Positions 46,974 through 55,914 of a stretch of 64,000 bases of DNA are shown in pieces (within the stretch, counting starts at the first letter, position 1; every line of letters begins with the position of its first letter). A model generated the notes under the pieces. It was not told where the DNA came from. It did no database searches and was given only the letters and a program-made list of their open reading frames with translations. This DNA is from Nonomuraea gerenzanensis. GTDB taxonomy: Bacteria; Actinomycetota; Actinomycetes; Streptosporangiales; Streptosporangiaceae. The DNA is taken from NCBI RefSeq assembly GCF_020215645.1, contig NZ_CP084058.1, forward strand, positions 11,090,501 to 11,154,500, written 5' to 3'. The position numbers and the translations under genes were made by a program.

Positions 46974-47840
46974 ATGCGTCCGAACGACTGGCACCTCACC
47001 GACGACCTCGACGGTTTCCTCGCCCGGGCCGGAGACTTCCTGCGGTCCCGTCCCGCCCTGCACACCACGCCGCTGACGGCGCTGGAGAAGCTGCGCGCAC
47101 GGGGCGCGGACGCGTCCGTCTTCTTCGGCGTGCTGGAGCCGGAGGGGCAGGTCAGCGCCGTCTGCTACCGCCTGGCGACCCATCGCCTGACCCTCACCCC
47201 GTGCTCGGACGAGCACGCCGACGCCCTCGCCGCCCACCTGGCCGGCCTCGGCACCCGCCTCGTCGGCGTCACCGCGGACCACGACACCGCCACCGCCTTC
47301 GCCGAGGCGTGGCAGCGGCACGCGGGCGCGACGCCGGCCTCCTTCTGGGGTGCCCGCCTCTACCGGCTCGGCACACTGACCCCGCCGGAGCCGGTACCGG
47401 CCGGTCAGGGCCGGGTCGCGGGCGCGCAGGACCACGAGCAGGTGGTGCGGTGGTGCGGTGAGTTCGCCGCCGCCGTCGGGGAGGCCGCCGCCATGGACGC
47501 CCGCGCCTGGGCCGACTCGCGCTTCGCCGACAAGCACTACACGTTCTGGGAGCTGCCGGACGGCACCGCCGTCTCCATGGCGGGCTCGACGTCGATGGTC
47601 GGCGGCATGATCAGGGTGGACCCGGTCTACACGCCGGCCCGCCTCCGCGGCCGCGGCTACGCGGGCGCCGTGACGGCCGCGGTGAGCGGGGCCGCGCTCG
47701 CCGCGGGCGCGACGGACGTCGTCCTGTTCGCGGATCCCGCCAACGCCACCAGCAACGCCCTCTATCAGCGGATCGGGTACGTCCCGATGTGCGATTTCAC
47801 CGGGTACGCCTTCTCCAGCGACACACCGGCGGCCCGCTAG
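46974..47840 (+). CDS. GNAT-family N-acetyltransferase
   Basis: 288 residues. The C-terminal half is a GNAT domain with VDPVYTPARLRGRGYAGAV, the acetyl-CoA loop (RxxGYG-like), and ATSNALYQRIGYVPM. The N-terminal ~130 residues form a second, degenerate GNAT-like half. The acceptor substrate is unknown. It reads away from the serine hydrolase; its start lies 92 bases from that gene's start. Confidence 0.85.
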   Translation: MRPNDWHLTDDLDGFLARAGDFLRSRPALHTTPLTALEKLRARGADASVFFGVLEPEGQVSAVCYRLATHRLTLTPCSDEHADALAAHLAGLGTRLVGVTADHDTATAFAEAWQRHAGATPASFWGARLYRLGTLTPPEPVPAGQGRVAGAQDHEQVVRWCGEFAAAVGEAAAMDARAWADSRFADKHYTFWELPDGTAVSMAGSTSMVGGMIRVDPVYTPARLRGRGYAGAVTAAVSGAALAAGATDVVLFADPANATSNALYQRIGYVPMCDFTGYAFSSDTPAAR

Positions 47841-47871
47841 AAGCTTCCCTGGCGCACCGGCAGCCCTTCCG

Positions 47872-48606
47872 TCAGGCTTCTCTGGAACGCAGGAATGCTT
47901 CCAGCGCGGCCCGGACGGCGGCCCTCGTCGGTTCCAGGGCGATCCCGTGCTCCCACAGGAGCTTGCCCGCCGTCCCCGACTTGTCGTGCAGGAGGCCGAG
48001 CAGCATGTGCTCGGTGCCGATGTAGTTGTGCCGCAGCTCCGCCGCCTCGGTCAGCGCGGCGGTGAGGGCCCGCCGGGCGTCCGCGCCGACCGACAGCGCC
48101 GCCGGTGCCCCTGGGCCGGTGGGCAGCCGCCGTTCCAGGGACTCGCGCAGAGCGGACGGGTCGGCGTCCTGGGCGGCGACGGCGCGGACGGCCAGGGTGT
48201 TCGGGTCGTCGAGGATGCCGAGCAGGACGTGGCCGGCCTCGATGGCCGAGCGGCCGAGGCGGCGGGCGTGCGTTTCGGCGCGTTCGAGGGTCTCCTTGGC
48301 GCGCCCCGTGTAGCGCTCGAACGCCCCCGACTTGGCCAGGTCCGCGATCGTGAGGCTGGACCAGCGGCGGCCGTAGCGCTGCTGGGCCGCCTGGCGGCTG
48401 ATGCCGAGATGGTCGCCGATGTCGGCCCATGAGCAGCCTTCGGCCCTGGCCAGCTCGACCAGGTAGCCGAGCAGGCGGTCGCCGACTTTCTGCAGGTCGG
48501 ACAGCACGCCTTCGGCCACCGTGAGTCGGGCCAGGGCGTCGGTGTCGTCGGCGCTGCGCTCTTCGACGATCGACAGCAGCTCGGTGAGGTCGGGTAGCTC
48601 GGGCAC
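47872..48606 (-). CDS. HTH plus Clp N-domain protein
   Basis: 244 residues joining a DNA-binding-like helix-turn-helix (SWADIGDHLGISRQAAQQRYG, about 59-79) to a double Clp_N repeat (ARRLGRSAIEAGHVLLGIL and RHNYIGTEHMLLGLLHD). Clp_N domains bind adaptor and substrate proteins of Clp ATPases, but here no AAA module follows. It may be a regulator that senses Clp substrates or antibiotics bound to the N-domain. GTG 48606 lies 6 bases after a -10 element, so the mRNA is probably leaderless. Confidence 0.85.
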   Translation of the reverse strand: MPELPDLTELLSIVEERSADDTDALARLTVAEGVLSDLQKVGDRLLGYLVELARAEGCSWADIGDHLGISRQAAQQRYGRRWSSLTIADLAKSGAFERYTGRAKETLERAETHARRLGRSAIEAGHVLLGILDDPNTLAVRAVAAQDADPSALRESLERRLPTGPGAPAALSVGADARRALTAALTEAAELRHNYIGTEHMLLGLLHDKSGTAGKLLWEHGIALEPTRAAVRAALEAFLRSREA

Positions 48607-48611
48607 CGTAC

Positions 48612-48669
48612 CATTATGGCTGTCAACGTCTGCCTTGACACTTCTGGGATGTCAATGCGAGCGTTGACG
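48612..48669. promoter_or_regulatory. divergent control region with TGTCAA/TTGACA half-sites
   Basis: On the minus strand CATAAT (48617-48612) is placed to start transcription at the GTG of the Clp_N gene. The region carries four related half-sites: TGTCAA at 48621, TTGACA at 48635, TGTCAA at 48650 and TTGACG at 48664. The middle two form an inverted repeat with a 9-base spacer. They could bind the HTH/Clp_N protein itself. Confidence 0.55.
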
Positions 48670-48670
48670 C

Positions 48671-50206
48671 ATGGACATCAGCATGCTGGGAGAGGCGCTC
48701 GACACGTACGTGCCGGAGATCATGGAGCACTGCGGGACGCCGGGGTTGTCGATCGCGGTGGGCGTCGGCACGGAGGTGCCGCTGGCCCGCGCGTACGGGG
48801 TCGCGGACCTGGCCACCGGCCGCCCGATGGCGGTGGACACGGTCGCCCCCACGGGCTCCGACTGCAAGCCGTACACCGGGGTCGCCGCCCTCCAGCTCGT
48901 CGAGCGCGGGGTGATCGGGCTGGACGAGCCGATCGAGCCGTACGTGCGCGTCGTCAACCCGTACGGGCAGCGACCGATCACGCTGCGGGACCTGCTCACC
49001 CACCGCAGCGGGCTCGGCGTCGGCATGGGCAACTTCGACCGCGTGCCGCCACCGCCGCTGGGTGAGCATCTGCGGCGGGTGCTCGACGCCGGGCGGTCCG
49101 ACGCGTACGGGGGTGCGATGGTGCCGTTCTGGGCGGGGCCCGTGGGGGCTGCTTACCAGTACAGCAATGTGGGGATCGCCGTGGTCGGGCACCTGGTGGA
49201 GCTGCTCAATCCCGATGGGGTGACGTTCTCGGAGTGGGTGGGGCGGCAGGTGTTCGCGCCGCTGGGGATGGGCTCGACCGTGTTCCCACGGGCGCAGCAT
49301 CCCGACTTCGTGCCGGCCGAGCTGCTCGCCCGGCGTTCCACGGGGTATGCGACGTTGCCCGGTCTGCGGCTTCCGCTGCCTACGTTGTATCCGGGTGACT
49401 ATCCGGCGGGGTCGGCGCTGAGCACGCCGTCCGATCATGCCAGGTTCGTGCTGGCGGTGCTCGGCGGCGGGGCTCCGGTGCTGTCGGCGGAGCTGGCGAC
49501 GCAGCTGGTCACGGCTCAGGCGTCCGGGGGGACGTTGATGGGGGCGCGGGGGGATCTGGCTGTCGGGCTGGTGTTCAACGTGTTCGGGGGTGCGCATCCG
49601 TACATCGGGCACGGTGGTGAGTACCCCTGGGGGTGGACGCACTTCACGCGGGGGTGGATCGAGGATCGGGTGGCGCTGGTGATCTCCGCGAACCAGTTCG
49701 ACCTGGGTGATTTCGGCCTGTCCGATCGGCCGGGGCACGCTGCCGCGCGGCTGGTCGCTGAGATCGTCACCGCCTGGGTCCATGGGGTCGATCCCCGTCC
49801 CCGGCGGACTCTGGCGGCTGGGCGGAGCTTCCTGGCCGGGCTACTGGTGGGTGATCGGCTCACGGCCCGGTTGGGGATCTCCGGGCAGCCCGCCGCTGAG
49901 GAGCTGGCTCGCGTTTGTGCGGAGGCTGAGGTGGCGTTTCCGTGGGATCAGGAGGCGTTTCTGGAGGGGGTGGGGCGGGTGCGGTTGACGGCGGCGCCGC
50001 TGGTGGACCACGCCCTCACTGTGCGGCGGGAGGTGGCGGGGCATGAGCTGGCGTTGCTGGCGGGGCAGTTGGGGGTGCCTGGTCTGGCCGCGCAACTGGC
50101 CGGTGGTCCCGGCTCGCAGGCGGACGGTGGCTCCCGGGCGGACGGTGGCCCGCAGGTGAGCAGCGGCTCGCAGGCCGGCAGCGGCTCGCAGGCGGCGGAG
50201 CAGTGA
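48671..50206 (+). CDS. beta-lactamase-fold serine hydrolase, first gene of the MoxR-VWA operon
   Basis: 511 residues, no signal peptide, so cytosolic unlike most relatives. The nucleophile motif is Ser63-Asp-Cys-Lys66, followed by YQYSN and a GHGGEYPWG segment, so the active-site set is complete. A C-terminal region of ~120 residues beyond the catalytic domain includes VNPY... no known fold and ends in a Gly/Ser/Gln/Asp repeat tail (GGSRADGGPQVSSGSQAG). ATG 48671 has no ribosome binding site and directly follows a TTGACG half-site. Its stop overlaps the MoxR start (GTGA). Confidence 0.85.
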   Translation: MDISMLGEALDTYVPEIMEHCGTPGLSIAVGVGTEVPLARAYGVADLATGRPMAVDTVAPTGSDCKPYTGVAALQLVERGVIGLDEPIEPYVRVVNPYGQRPITLRDLLTHRSGLGVGMGNFDRVPPPPLGEHLRRVLDAGRSDAYGGAMVPFWAGPVGAAYQYSNVGIAVVGHLVELLNPDGVTFSEWVGRQVFAPLGMGSTVFPRAQHPDFVPAELLARRSTGYATLPGLRLPLPTLYPGDYPAGSALSTPSDHARFVLAVLGGGAPVLSAELATQLVTAQASGGTLMGARGDLAVGLVFNVFGGAHPYIGHGGEYPWGWTHFTRGWIEDRVALVISANQFDLGDFGLSDRPGHAAARLVAEIVTAWVHGVDPRPRRTLAAGRSFLAGLLVGDRLTARLGISGQPAAEELARVCAEAEVAFPWDQEAFLEGVGRVRLTAAPLVDHALTVRREVAGHELALLAGQLGVPGLAAQLAGGPGSQADGGSRADGGPQVSSGSQAGSGSQAAEQ

Positions 50207-51390
50207 GCGTGGACGGCGCCCGGACCGTGTTGGAGGCGCTGTCGATCGCCGTGTCGGCGGGCGTCCCGACGTTGGTGTGGGGCAGCCCCGGCACCGGCAA
50301 GACCTCGGCCGTCGTAGCCCTCGCCGAGTCCCTGAGCTGGCCCGTCGAAGTGGTCATCGGCTCGATCAGGGAGCCGAGCGACTTCGCTGGCCTGCCGGTG
50401 ATCTCCGACGGCACCGTCCGGCTCGCCCCGCCGGCCTGGGCGCAACGGCTGGCCACGGCCGGGCACGGGCTGCTCTTCCTCGACGAGCTGACCACCGCTC
50501 CCCCGGCGGTGCAGGCCGCGATGTTGCGGGTGGTCCTGGAGCGGGTGGTCGGCGACCTGCGGCTGCCGGACAAGGTGCAGGTAGTGGCCGCCGCGAACCC
50601 GCCGGAGGAGGCCGCCGACGGCTGGGAGCCGGCGCCGCCGCTGGCGAACCGGTTCGTGCATCTCGACTGGCCGGTGGACGGCAGGCAGATCGCGCGGGGC
50701 CTGGCCATGGGGTTTCCCGTGCCGTCGCTGGCCGGGTTCGCGCGGCCGGCGTCCCGGGAGCAGGTGATGGAGGCGCGGGCGACTGTGGCGGCGTTCCTGG
50801 AGATCAGGCCCGCGCTGGCACTGCGGGTGCCGTCGAGCAGCGGCACTTGGGGCGGCAGCTCGTCGATGGGCGGCGCGTCGGCCGGGAATCCGCCGGACCG
50901 GGGTGCGTGGAACGCGGGCGCCCCCGGCAGCGCCGGTCACGGCTGGCCCAGTCCCCGCTCGTGGGAGGCGGCGGCCAAGCTCATGGCCGCGTGCAAGGCG
51001 GCCGGCGCCTCGCCCGACGTGCTGGCCGTGCTCGTGGCCGGAGCCGTCGGTGAGGGGGCGGCCCTGGAGTTCCTGTCGTGGCTGGAGCACCTGGACCTGC
51101 CGGACCCGATGGCGGTGCTCGCCGGCCCGGACGCGTTCGAGCTGCCCAGGCGCGGTGATCGGGCGTTCGCCGTGCTCACCTCGGTGGTGGCCGTCGCGGT
51201 GGCCGCCGGGGACGTGGAACGGTGGAACGCCGCCTGGCGGGTGATCGCCAAGGCCGCCCGTACCGCGCCGGACGTGGCCACCCTCGCGGCCCGCACCCTG
51301 GCCGGCCACCGCCCCCCGGGCGCCGAGATCCCCGCCGCGCTGCTGGAGCTCAGCCCGATCCTGCGCTCGGCAGGGCTGCTCGGTGACTAG
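50203..51390 (+). CDS. MoxR-type AAA+ ATPase
   Basis: 395 residues. Walker A GSPGTGKTS (about 27-35), Walker B GLLFLDELTT and sensor 1 VVAAANPPE identify a MoxR-like AAA+ protein. A Gly/Ser-rich insertion (about 205-245) separates the AAA core from a C-terminal helical part. MoxR ATPases work with VWA proteins as chaperones that insert metals or remodel partner proteins; the next gene encodes such a VWA protein. GTG start overlaps the previous stop, and its own stop overlaps the next start by 8 bases. Confidence 0.9.
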   Translation: MSVDGARTVLEALSIAVSAGVPTLVWGSPGTGKTSAVVALAESLSWPVEVVIGSIREPSDFAGLPVISDGTVRLAPPAWAQRLATAGHGLLFLDELTTAPPAVQAAMLRVVLERVVGDLRLPDKVQVVAAANPPEEAADGWEPAPPLANRFVHLDWPVDGRQIARGLAMGFPVPSLAGFARPASREQVMEARATVAAFLEIRPALALRVPSSSGTWGGSSSMGGASAGNPPDRGAWNAGAPGSAGHGWPSPRSWEAAAKLMAACKAAGASPDVLAVLVAGAVGEGAALEFLSWLEHLDLPDPMAVLAGPDAFELPRRGDRAFAVLTSVVAVAVAAGDVERWNAAWRVIAKAARTAPDVATLAARTLAGHRPPGAEIPAALLELSPILRSAGLLGD

Positions 51391-52681
51391 CCCCGAGCTG
51401 TGGGAGAAGTGGTCGGCGGCCCGCGTCCGCGCCGCCCACCAGGCCCCGTACCTGGCCACCGCGCTGCTCTCCCTGGACCCCGTCATGGTCACCGGCACCA
51501 CCGGCGAGCTGCGGCGCTTTCCCACCGATCCGGGCTGGCACGTGTACGTCGGGGCCGAGGAGCTGGCGGGGCAGAGCGTGCAAGAGGTGGCCTTCTGGCT
51601 CGTCCACCAGGTGACCCACCTGCTACGGGAGCATGCCCGCCGCTACCCGGGCGGCGTGGTGGAGCCGCTGCCCGAGGAGCAGCGAGCCTGGAACCTGGCG
51701 ACCGACGCCGAGATCGACGACGACCTCACCCCGGACGAGCCGCCGAGGACGACCCCCCGCGCTTCTTCACCGGACGCCACCACACCCATTCGTCCACCGG
51801 ACGCGACCACGCCCGCCCGGCTCGGTCTCCCGGACGGCTGGACCGCCGAACAGTACTGGCACGCCCTGCGCGACGACGCGGCGCACCAGCACCAGCACAA
51901 GCACAAGCACGACCACGACCACGACCAGCCGAAGCACTCCCCACCAACCACCCCGGGTGACTGCGGCAGCGGCTGCGACGGCCTCCCCCGCGCCTGGGAC
52001 CGAGACCTGCCCGCCCTCTCCCCCGCCAGCGCCCGCCTGACCGCCCTCGACACCGCCCGCAGGATCCGCGAACGCCTCAACGCCCACGACGACGTGCCGG
52101 CCGGTTGGCGCCGCTGGGCCGACCAGGTGCTCGAACCCACCGTGAGCTGGCGTCGCCTCCTGTCCGCCAAGGTGCGGCACGGCCTCACCCAGGCGGCGGG
52201 CCGCGTCGACTACACCTACCGCAGGCCGTCACGCAGGGCAGCCGCGCTCCCCGGCGTCGTCCTGCCGAGCCTGCAGCAGCCCCTGCCCTCCGTGACGGTG
52301 CTGATCGACACCTCGGGCTCGGTCACCGAGACCATGCTGGCCCAGGCGCTGGCCGAGGTCACCGGCGTGCTGCGGGCTCTCGGCCTCGGCCGGCGGCTGC
52401 TCACGGTGATCACCTGCGACGCGCGCGCGTACCGGCCGCAAGCCCTCAGCCGCGTCTCGGACCTGCGGCTGGACGGCGGCGGAGGCACCGACCTGCGGGC
52501 CGGGTTCGCCGCCGCCCTGGCCAGGCGCCCGCCGCCGGACCTGATCATCGCACTCACCGACGGCCGCACCCCGTGGCCGTCGCACCGCCCGCCCGCGACC
52601 CGGGTCGTCGTCGCCCTGCTCGACGCGACCGGGCAGGCGCCCGAGTGGGCGCAGACCGTACACGTCCAAGGAGCATCATGA
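51383..52681 (+). CDS. DUF2201/VWA-like metallopeptidase-type protein
   Basis: 432 residues. The N-terminal half is a putative metallopeptidase domain with HQVTH (75-79) and WNLATDAEIDDDL, as in DUF2201 proteins found next to MoxR ATPases. A His-rich stretch (HQHQHKHKHDHDHD, about 168-181) suggests metal binding. The C-terminal VWA-like domain has a MIDAS-type DTSGS (309-313) and a GGGGTD loop. Partner of the MoxR ATPase. The usual HEXXH glutamate is replaced by Gln, which may abolish peptidase activity. Confidence 0.88.
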   Translation: MTSPELWEKWSAARVRAAHQAPYLATALLSLDPVMVTGTTGELRRFPTDPGWHVYVGAEELAGQSVQEVAFWLVHQVTHLLREHARRYPGGVVEPLPEEQRAWNLATDAEIDDDLTPDEPPRTTPRASSPDATTPIRPPDATTPARLGLPDGWTAEQYWHALRDDAAHQHQHKHKHDHDHDQPKHSPPTTPGDCGSGCDGLPRAWDRDLPALSPASARLTALDTARRIRERLNAHDDVPAGWRRWADQVLEPTVSWRRLLSAKVRHGLTQAAGRVDYTYRRPSRRAAALPGVVLPSLQQPLPSVTVLIDTSGSVTETMLAQALAEVTGVLRALGLGRRLLTVITCDARAYRPQALSRVSDLRLDGGGGTDLRAGFAAALARRPPPDLIIALTDGRTPWPSHRPPATRVVVALLDATGQAPEWAQTVHVQGAS

Positions 52682-53445
52682 TGTCCGACGAGTTCGACCC
52701 GGCCGCGTACGAGACCGCCGGGATCCCGCGCGCCGAGGCCCGCCGCTGGCGGAGCTGGCGGCTGACCGCCGCGCAGGCCGCCGCCTGGCGGCGGGCCGGC
52801 GTCACCGACCCGGCGGAGGCCACCCAGTGGACCACCGCCCGCGTCACCCCCGACACGGTCGGCTCGTGCCGCGTCGCGGGCCTGACCGCCGCCGAGGCGC
52901 TCCTCTGGCACGAGTACGAGTTCACCCTCGACGAGGCCATCGCGCTCACCCGCCAGGGGCACACCCCTGACCGGGCCTACGACCTCGAACACGGCCGCCG
53001 GCCCCGCAGCGCCGACGACCCCACGGCCCCCGGGGACGCGTTCAGCAGCCTCATGGCGTTCGCGGGCGGCGGCGATCCGCGTGACAGGGCGCAGCGGTTC
53101 ATCGCCCGCCTGGGGAACGCCGACGCCTTCGTGATCTACAGCTACTGCGGCGAGGACTGGGTGGACGACGAGGCCGCCGCCTGGGCCCGCCAGAACGTGG
53201 CCGCCCCCACCGCCCGCATGTGGCAGGAGCTGGGGCTCAGACCGGCCGAGGCCAGGAGGTTCATCCAGCGCGGGCTCAGCCCGATGGCGGTCGCGCGGGC
53301 GTGGTGGCGGGCGGGCATCCCGTTCGAGGAGACGGCGTCGTGGGCGGGTGCCGGCCTGAGCCCGGAGGAGGCCGCCGCCCAGCGCGCCCGAGGCGTCACC
53401 GCCGAGCAGGCCGAAACCCTCCGCGCCCTCCGCGACGACCGCTGA
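52678..53445 (+). CDS. helical-repeat protein of the MoxR-VWA operon
   Basis: 255 residues. It consists of repeated ~20-residue units of the form G-L/I-T/S-x-x-E/Q-A-x-x-W, for example GIPRAEARRWRSW, RLTAAQAAAWRRAGV, GLTAAEALLWHEY, GLRPAEARRFIQRG and GLSPEEAAAQRARG. No catalytic motif. It starts at ATG 52678 after AAGGAG and overlaps the VWA stop. Such units may form an alpha-solenoid that recognises the client of the MoxR-VWA pair. I know no name for the family. Confidence 0.75.
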   Translation: MMSDEFDPAAYETAGIPRAEARRWRSWRLTAAQAAAWRRAGVTDPAEATQWTTARVTPDTVGSCRVAGLTAAEALLWHEYEFTLDEAIALTRQGHTPDRAYDLEHGRRPRSADDPTAPGDAFSSLMAFAGGGDPRDRAQRFIARLGNADAFVIYSYCGEDWVDDEAAAWARQNVAAPTARMWQELGLRPAEARRFIQRGLSPMAVARAWWRAGIPFEETASWAGAGLSPEEAAAQRARGVTAEQAETLRALRDDR

Positions 53446-53467
53446 CGCCTCCACCGCACCCCCCGGC

Positions 53468-53998
53468 TCAGGTGGGCCGCCGCCAGTACGCCGCTGATCC
53501 GCTGCTGTGCTTGACCACCTGCGGCAGCGACTCCTCCGCCGGCCAGATCTGCAGCAGATAGTGATCGACGGGCCCGTCGGACAGGTCCGCGTCGTCGGTC
53601 GCGTCGTCCATCCCCCGCGCGTGGTACCGCAGCCGGTACCACCCGGGCCCAGCCGGCAGCGCGGGTAGCGCATGGCTGTCCCCGCCACCCCACTCCTGCA
53701 GCTCGAACTCCCCGGACTCCGACTTGATGCTGATCTCCACGACGTCCTCGAAGCCGTCGAGGTCCGCCCCGGGATCGTGGTCGGACACCGCGACGTCGAA
53801 GTCCACCACTCCGGTGTGCAGGCCGGTGATGATGAACGCGTCGCCGCCCTCGACCCGGATGATGCCGACCGGGTGGGTGGGATGGTCGTCGGGGATGCCC
53901 TCGGGCCCCTCGGCGTCGTCGGTGCAGTCGATCAGGTACGCCTGTCGGTAACTGACGCCGAGGTCGATATGCGTGACCTGCACGGTGGATTCGCTCAC
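53468..53998 (-). CDS. acidic hypothetical protein
   Basis: 176 residues, strongly acidic and beta-rich, no signal or TM segment. Motifs include GIIRVEGGDAFIITGLHTG, GWYRLRYHARGMDDA and the end HYLLQIWPAEESLPQVVKHSS. Similar endings occur in actinobacterial proteins of unknown role, sometimes near toxins as immunity-like proteins, but nothing here shows that. Convergent with the MoxR operon, 22 bases apart. Confidence 0.7.
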   Translation of the reverse strand: MSESTVQVTHIDLGVSYRQAYLIDCTDDAEGPEGIPDDHPTHPVGIIRVEGGDAFIITGLHTGVVDFDVAVSDHDPGADLDGFEDVVEISIKSESGEFELQEWGGGDSHALPALPAGPGWYRLRYHARGMDDATDDADLSDGPVDHYLLQIWPAEESLPQVVKHSSGSAAYWRRPT

Positions 53999-54090
53999 AA
54001 CCGCAGACCCTAGAGCCGACCACCGACACTTCCGGCGTGAAGGCCGCGTTCGCCCGGATCAAGCCGAGCTGACCGCGCTCACTCCGTCGT

Positions 54091-55914
54091 TCAGGCCGAG
54101 CTGACCGGCACGAAGCCGGAGCCCGCCCGGTAGTTGGGCGACTGGTGGCGGAAGTAGGTGTTGTAGACCTGGCAGTAGCGCCCGCCCCTGGCCAGCAGCG
54201 TGTTGTGATCGCCCTCCTCCACGATCTGCCCGTGGTCGAGCACGATGATCCGGTCCACGTGCTCGATCGTGGACAGCCGGTGCGCGATGACGATCGAGGT
54301 GCGCCCGGCCAGCACCACGTCGAGCCCCTCCTGGATCTGCGCCTCGGTCAGCGGGTCGACGCTGGCCGTGGCCTCGTCGAGCACCACGATCGCCGGGTCC
54401 TGGATGAGCAGCCGGGCCAGCGCGACGAGCTGCCGCTGCCCCATCGACAGGGCCCGCCCGTGCTCGCCGACATCGGTCTCCAGGCCGTTCGGCAGCGCCT
54501 CGATCCAGTCGCCGCCGCCCACGGCCGACGCGGCGGCGAGCACCTCGTCGTCGGTCGCCTCGGGGCGCGGGTAGCGGATGTTGGCCGCCACGGTGCCGCT
54601 GAACAGGAACGGCGCCTGCGGCACCGCGCCGATCTGCCGCCGGTAGCCGCCCAGCTCCAGCGTGCGGATGTCGCGGCCGTCGATGAGCAGCCGGCCGTCC
54701 TGGAACTCGTAGAACCGGGTGATCAGCTTGCTCAGCGTGGACTTGCCCGCGCCGGTGTGCCCCACCAGCGCCACGGTCTCGCCCGCCTCGATGACCAGGT
54801 CGAAGTCGCGCAGCACGGGGTGCGCCGGGTCGTACCCGAACGTCACCCCCTCGAACTCGATGCGCCCGGCCAGCCGCCCCGGGGGCTGCGCGTCCGTCTG
54901 GACGACCCGCGGCGGCGCGTCGATCAGCGCGAAGACCCGCTCGGACGCCGACAGCCCCTGCTGGAACTGCGACCAGAACGCGGCGATGGACGTCAGCGGG
55001 AACCAGAAGAGCGAGACCCCCTGCAGGAACAGGTACCAGTCACCGGCCGACAGCCTGCCCGCGACGACCGACGCGCCGCCGAGCTGCACGAGCGCGACCG
55101 TGGCCAGCCCCGCCACCAGGAAGAGCACCGGGAAGATCGCGGAGAAGACGAACCCCTGCCGCAGCGTCACCTGGTAGCTCTGCTGGTTGATCGGCCGGAA
55201 CTCGTCGTAGACCTGCCGCTCCTGCCGGAAGTTCTTGGCCACGGCGATGCCGCCCATGGTCTCCTGGAGGTTGGCGTTGACCCGGCTCAGCGAGCGTTGC
55301 GCCCGCCGCGTGCTGACCCTGGCCAGCCGCCGGAACAGCAGCGCCAGCCCCACCACGACCGGCACCACCAGCAGCGTCAGCAGGGCGAGCTCGACGCTGC
55401 GCACGAACAGCAGCACCGTGACGAAACCGACCATGAGCACCTGGCTGATCAGGTCCATCGTGAGGGTGGAGACGGTGGCGAAGTCGTCGGTGTCGGACGT
55501 CACCCGGCTGACGATCTTGCCGGACGGCGTCTCGTCGTAGAACGACAGGTCGCGCTGGAGCACGGCGTCGAAGGCGTCCTCGCGCAGGCTCAGCACCACG
55601 TCGCCGGTGACCTTCGCGCTGTGCTTCTGCCGCAGGTAGTTGAAGCACCACGACAGCACCCCGGTGGCCAGGATGCCCGCGGCCAGCAGCCAGCCCATCT
55701 GGCCGATCGTGCCGTCGGCGATGGCGTCGACGGCGAGGCTGCCCAGCGTGGGGATGACCGCCTGGGCCGCCGAGCCCAGCACGATCATGGTGGCGACCAG
55801 GACCATCGAGCCCAGTCTGGGCCGGAAGTAGGACATGATCCGGCGCAGCAGCTCGCGGTCGTTGTAGGTGCGGTCGTAGTCCTCGGCCTCCAGGCCGTCC
55901 ATGATGAAGCCCAT
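54091..55914 (-). CDS. ABC exporter half (TMD-NBD fusion), second subunit
   Basis: 607 residues: six TM helices (about 30-310) then an ATPase domain with GHTGAGKST, LSMGQRQL, IVVLDEATASVD and IAHR. The conserved Glu after Walker B is present, so this half is catalytic. Signature LSMGQ differs slightly from LSGGQ. It pairs with the upstream half gene; its ATG shares one base with that stop. Heterodimeric exporters of this kind pump lipids, peptides or drugs. A role in export of the peptide-nucleotide 50 kb away cannot be claimed. Confidence 0.92.
   Translation of the reverse strand: MGFIMDGLEAEDYDRTYNDRELLRRIMSYFRPRLGSMVLVATMIVLGSAAQAVIPTLGSLAVDAIADGTIGQMGWLLAAGILATGVLSWCFNYLRQKHSAKVTGDVVLSLREDAFDAVLQRDLSFYDETPSGKIVSRVTSDTDDFATVSTLTMDLISQVLMVGFVTVLLFVRSVELALLTLLVVPVVVGLALLFRRLARVSTRRAQRSLSRVNANLQETMGGIAVAKNFRQERQVYDEFRPINQQSYQVTLRQGFVFSAIFPVLFLVAGLATVALVQLGGASVVAGRLSAGDWYLFLQGVSLFWFPLTSIAAFWSQFQQGLSASERVFALIDAPPRVVQTDAQPPGRLAGRIEFEGVTFGYDPAHPVLRDFDLVIEAGETVALVGHTGAGKSTLSKLITRFYEFQDGRLLIDGRDIRTLELGGYRRQIGAVPQAPFLFSGTVAANIRYPRPEATDDEVLAAASAVGGGDWIEALPNGLETDVGEHGRALSMGQRQLVALARLLIQDPAIVVLDEATASVDPLTEAQIQEGLDVVLAGRTSIVIAHRLSTIEHVDRIIVLDHGQIVEEGDHNTLLARGGRYCQVYNTYFRHQSPNYRAGSGFVPVSSA

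Noticed and set aside
53468..53998. Immunity protein of a toxin system
   Set aside because: Acidic composition is suggestive, but no toxin gene lies next to it.
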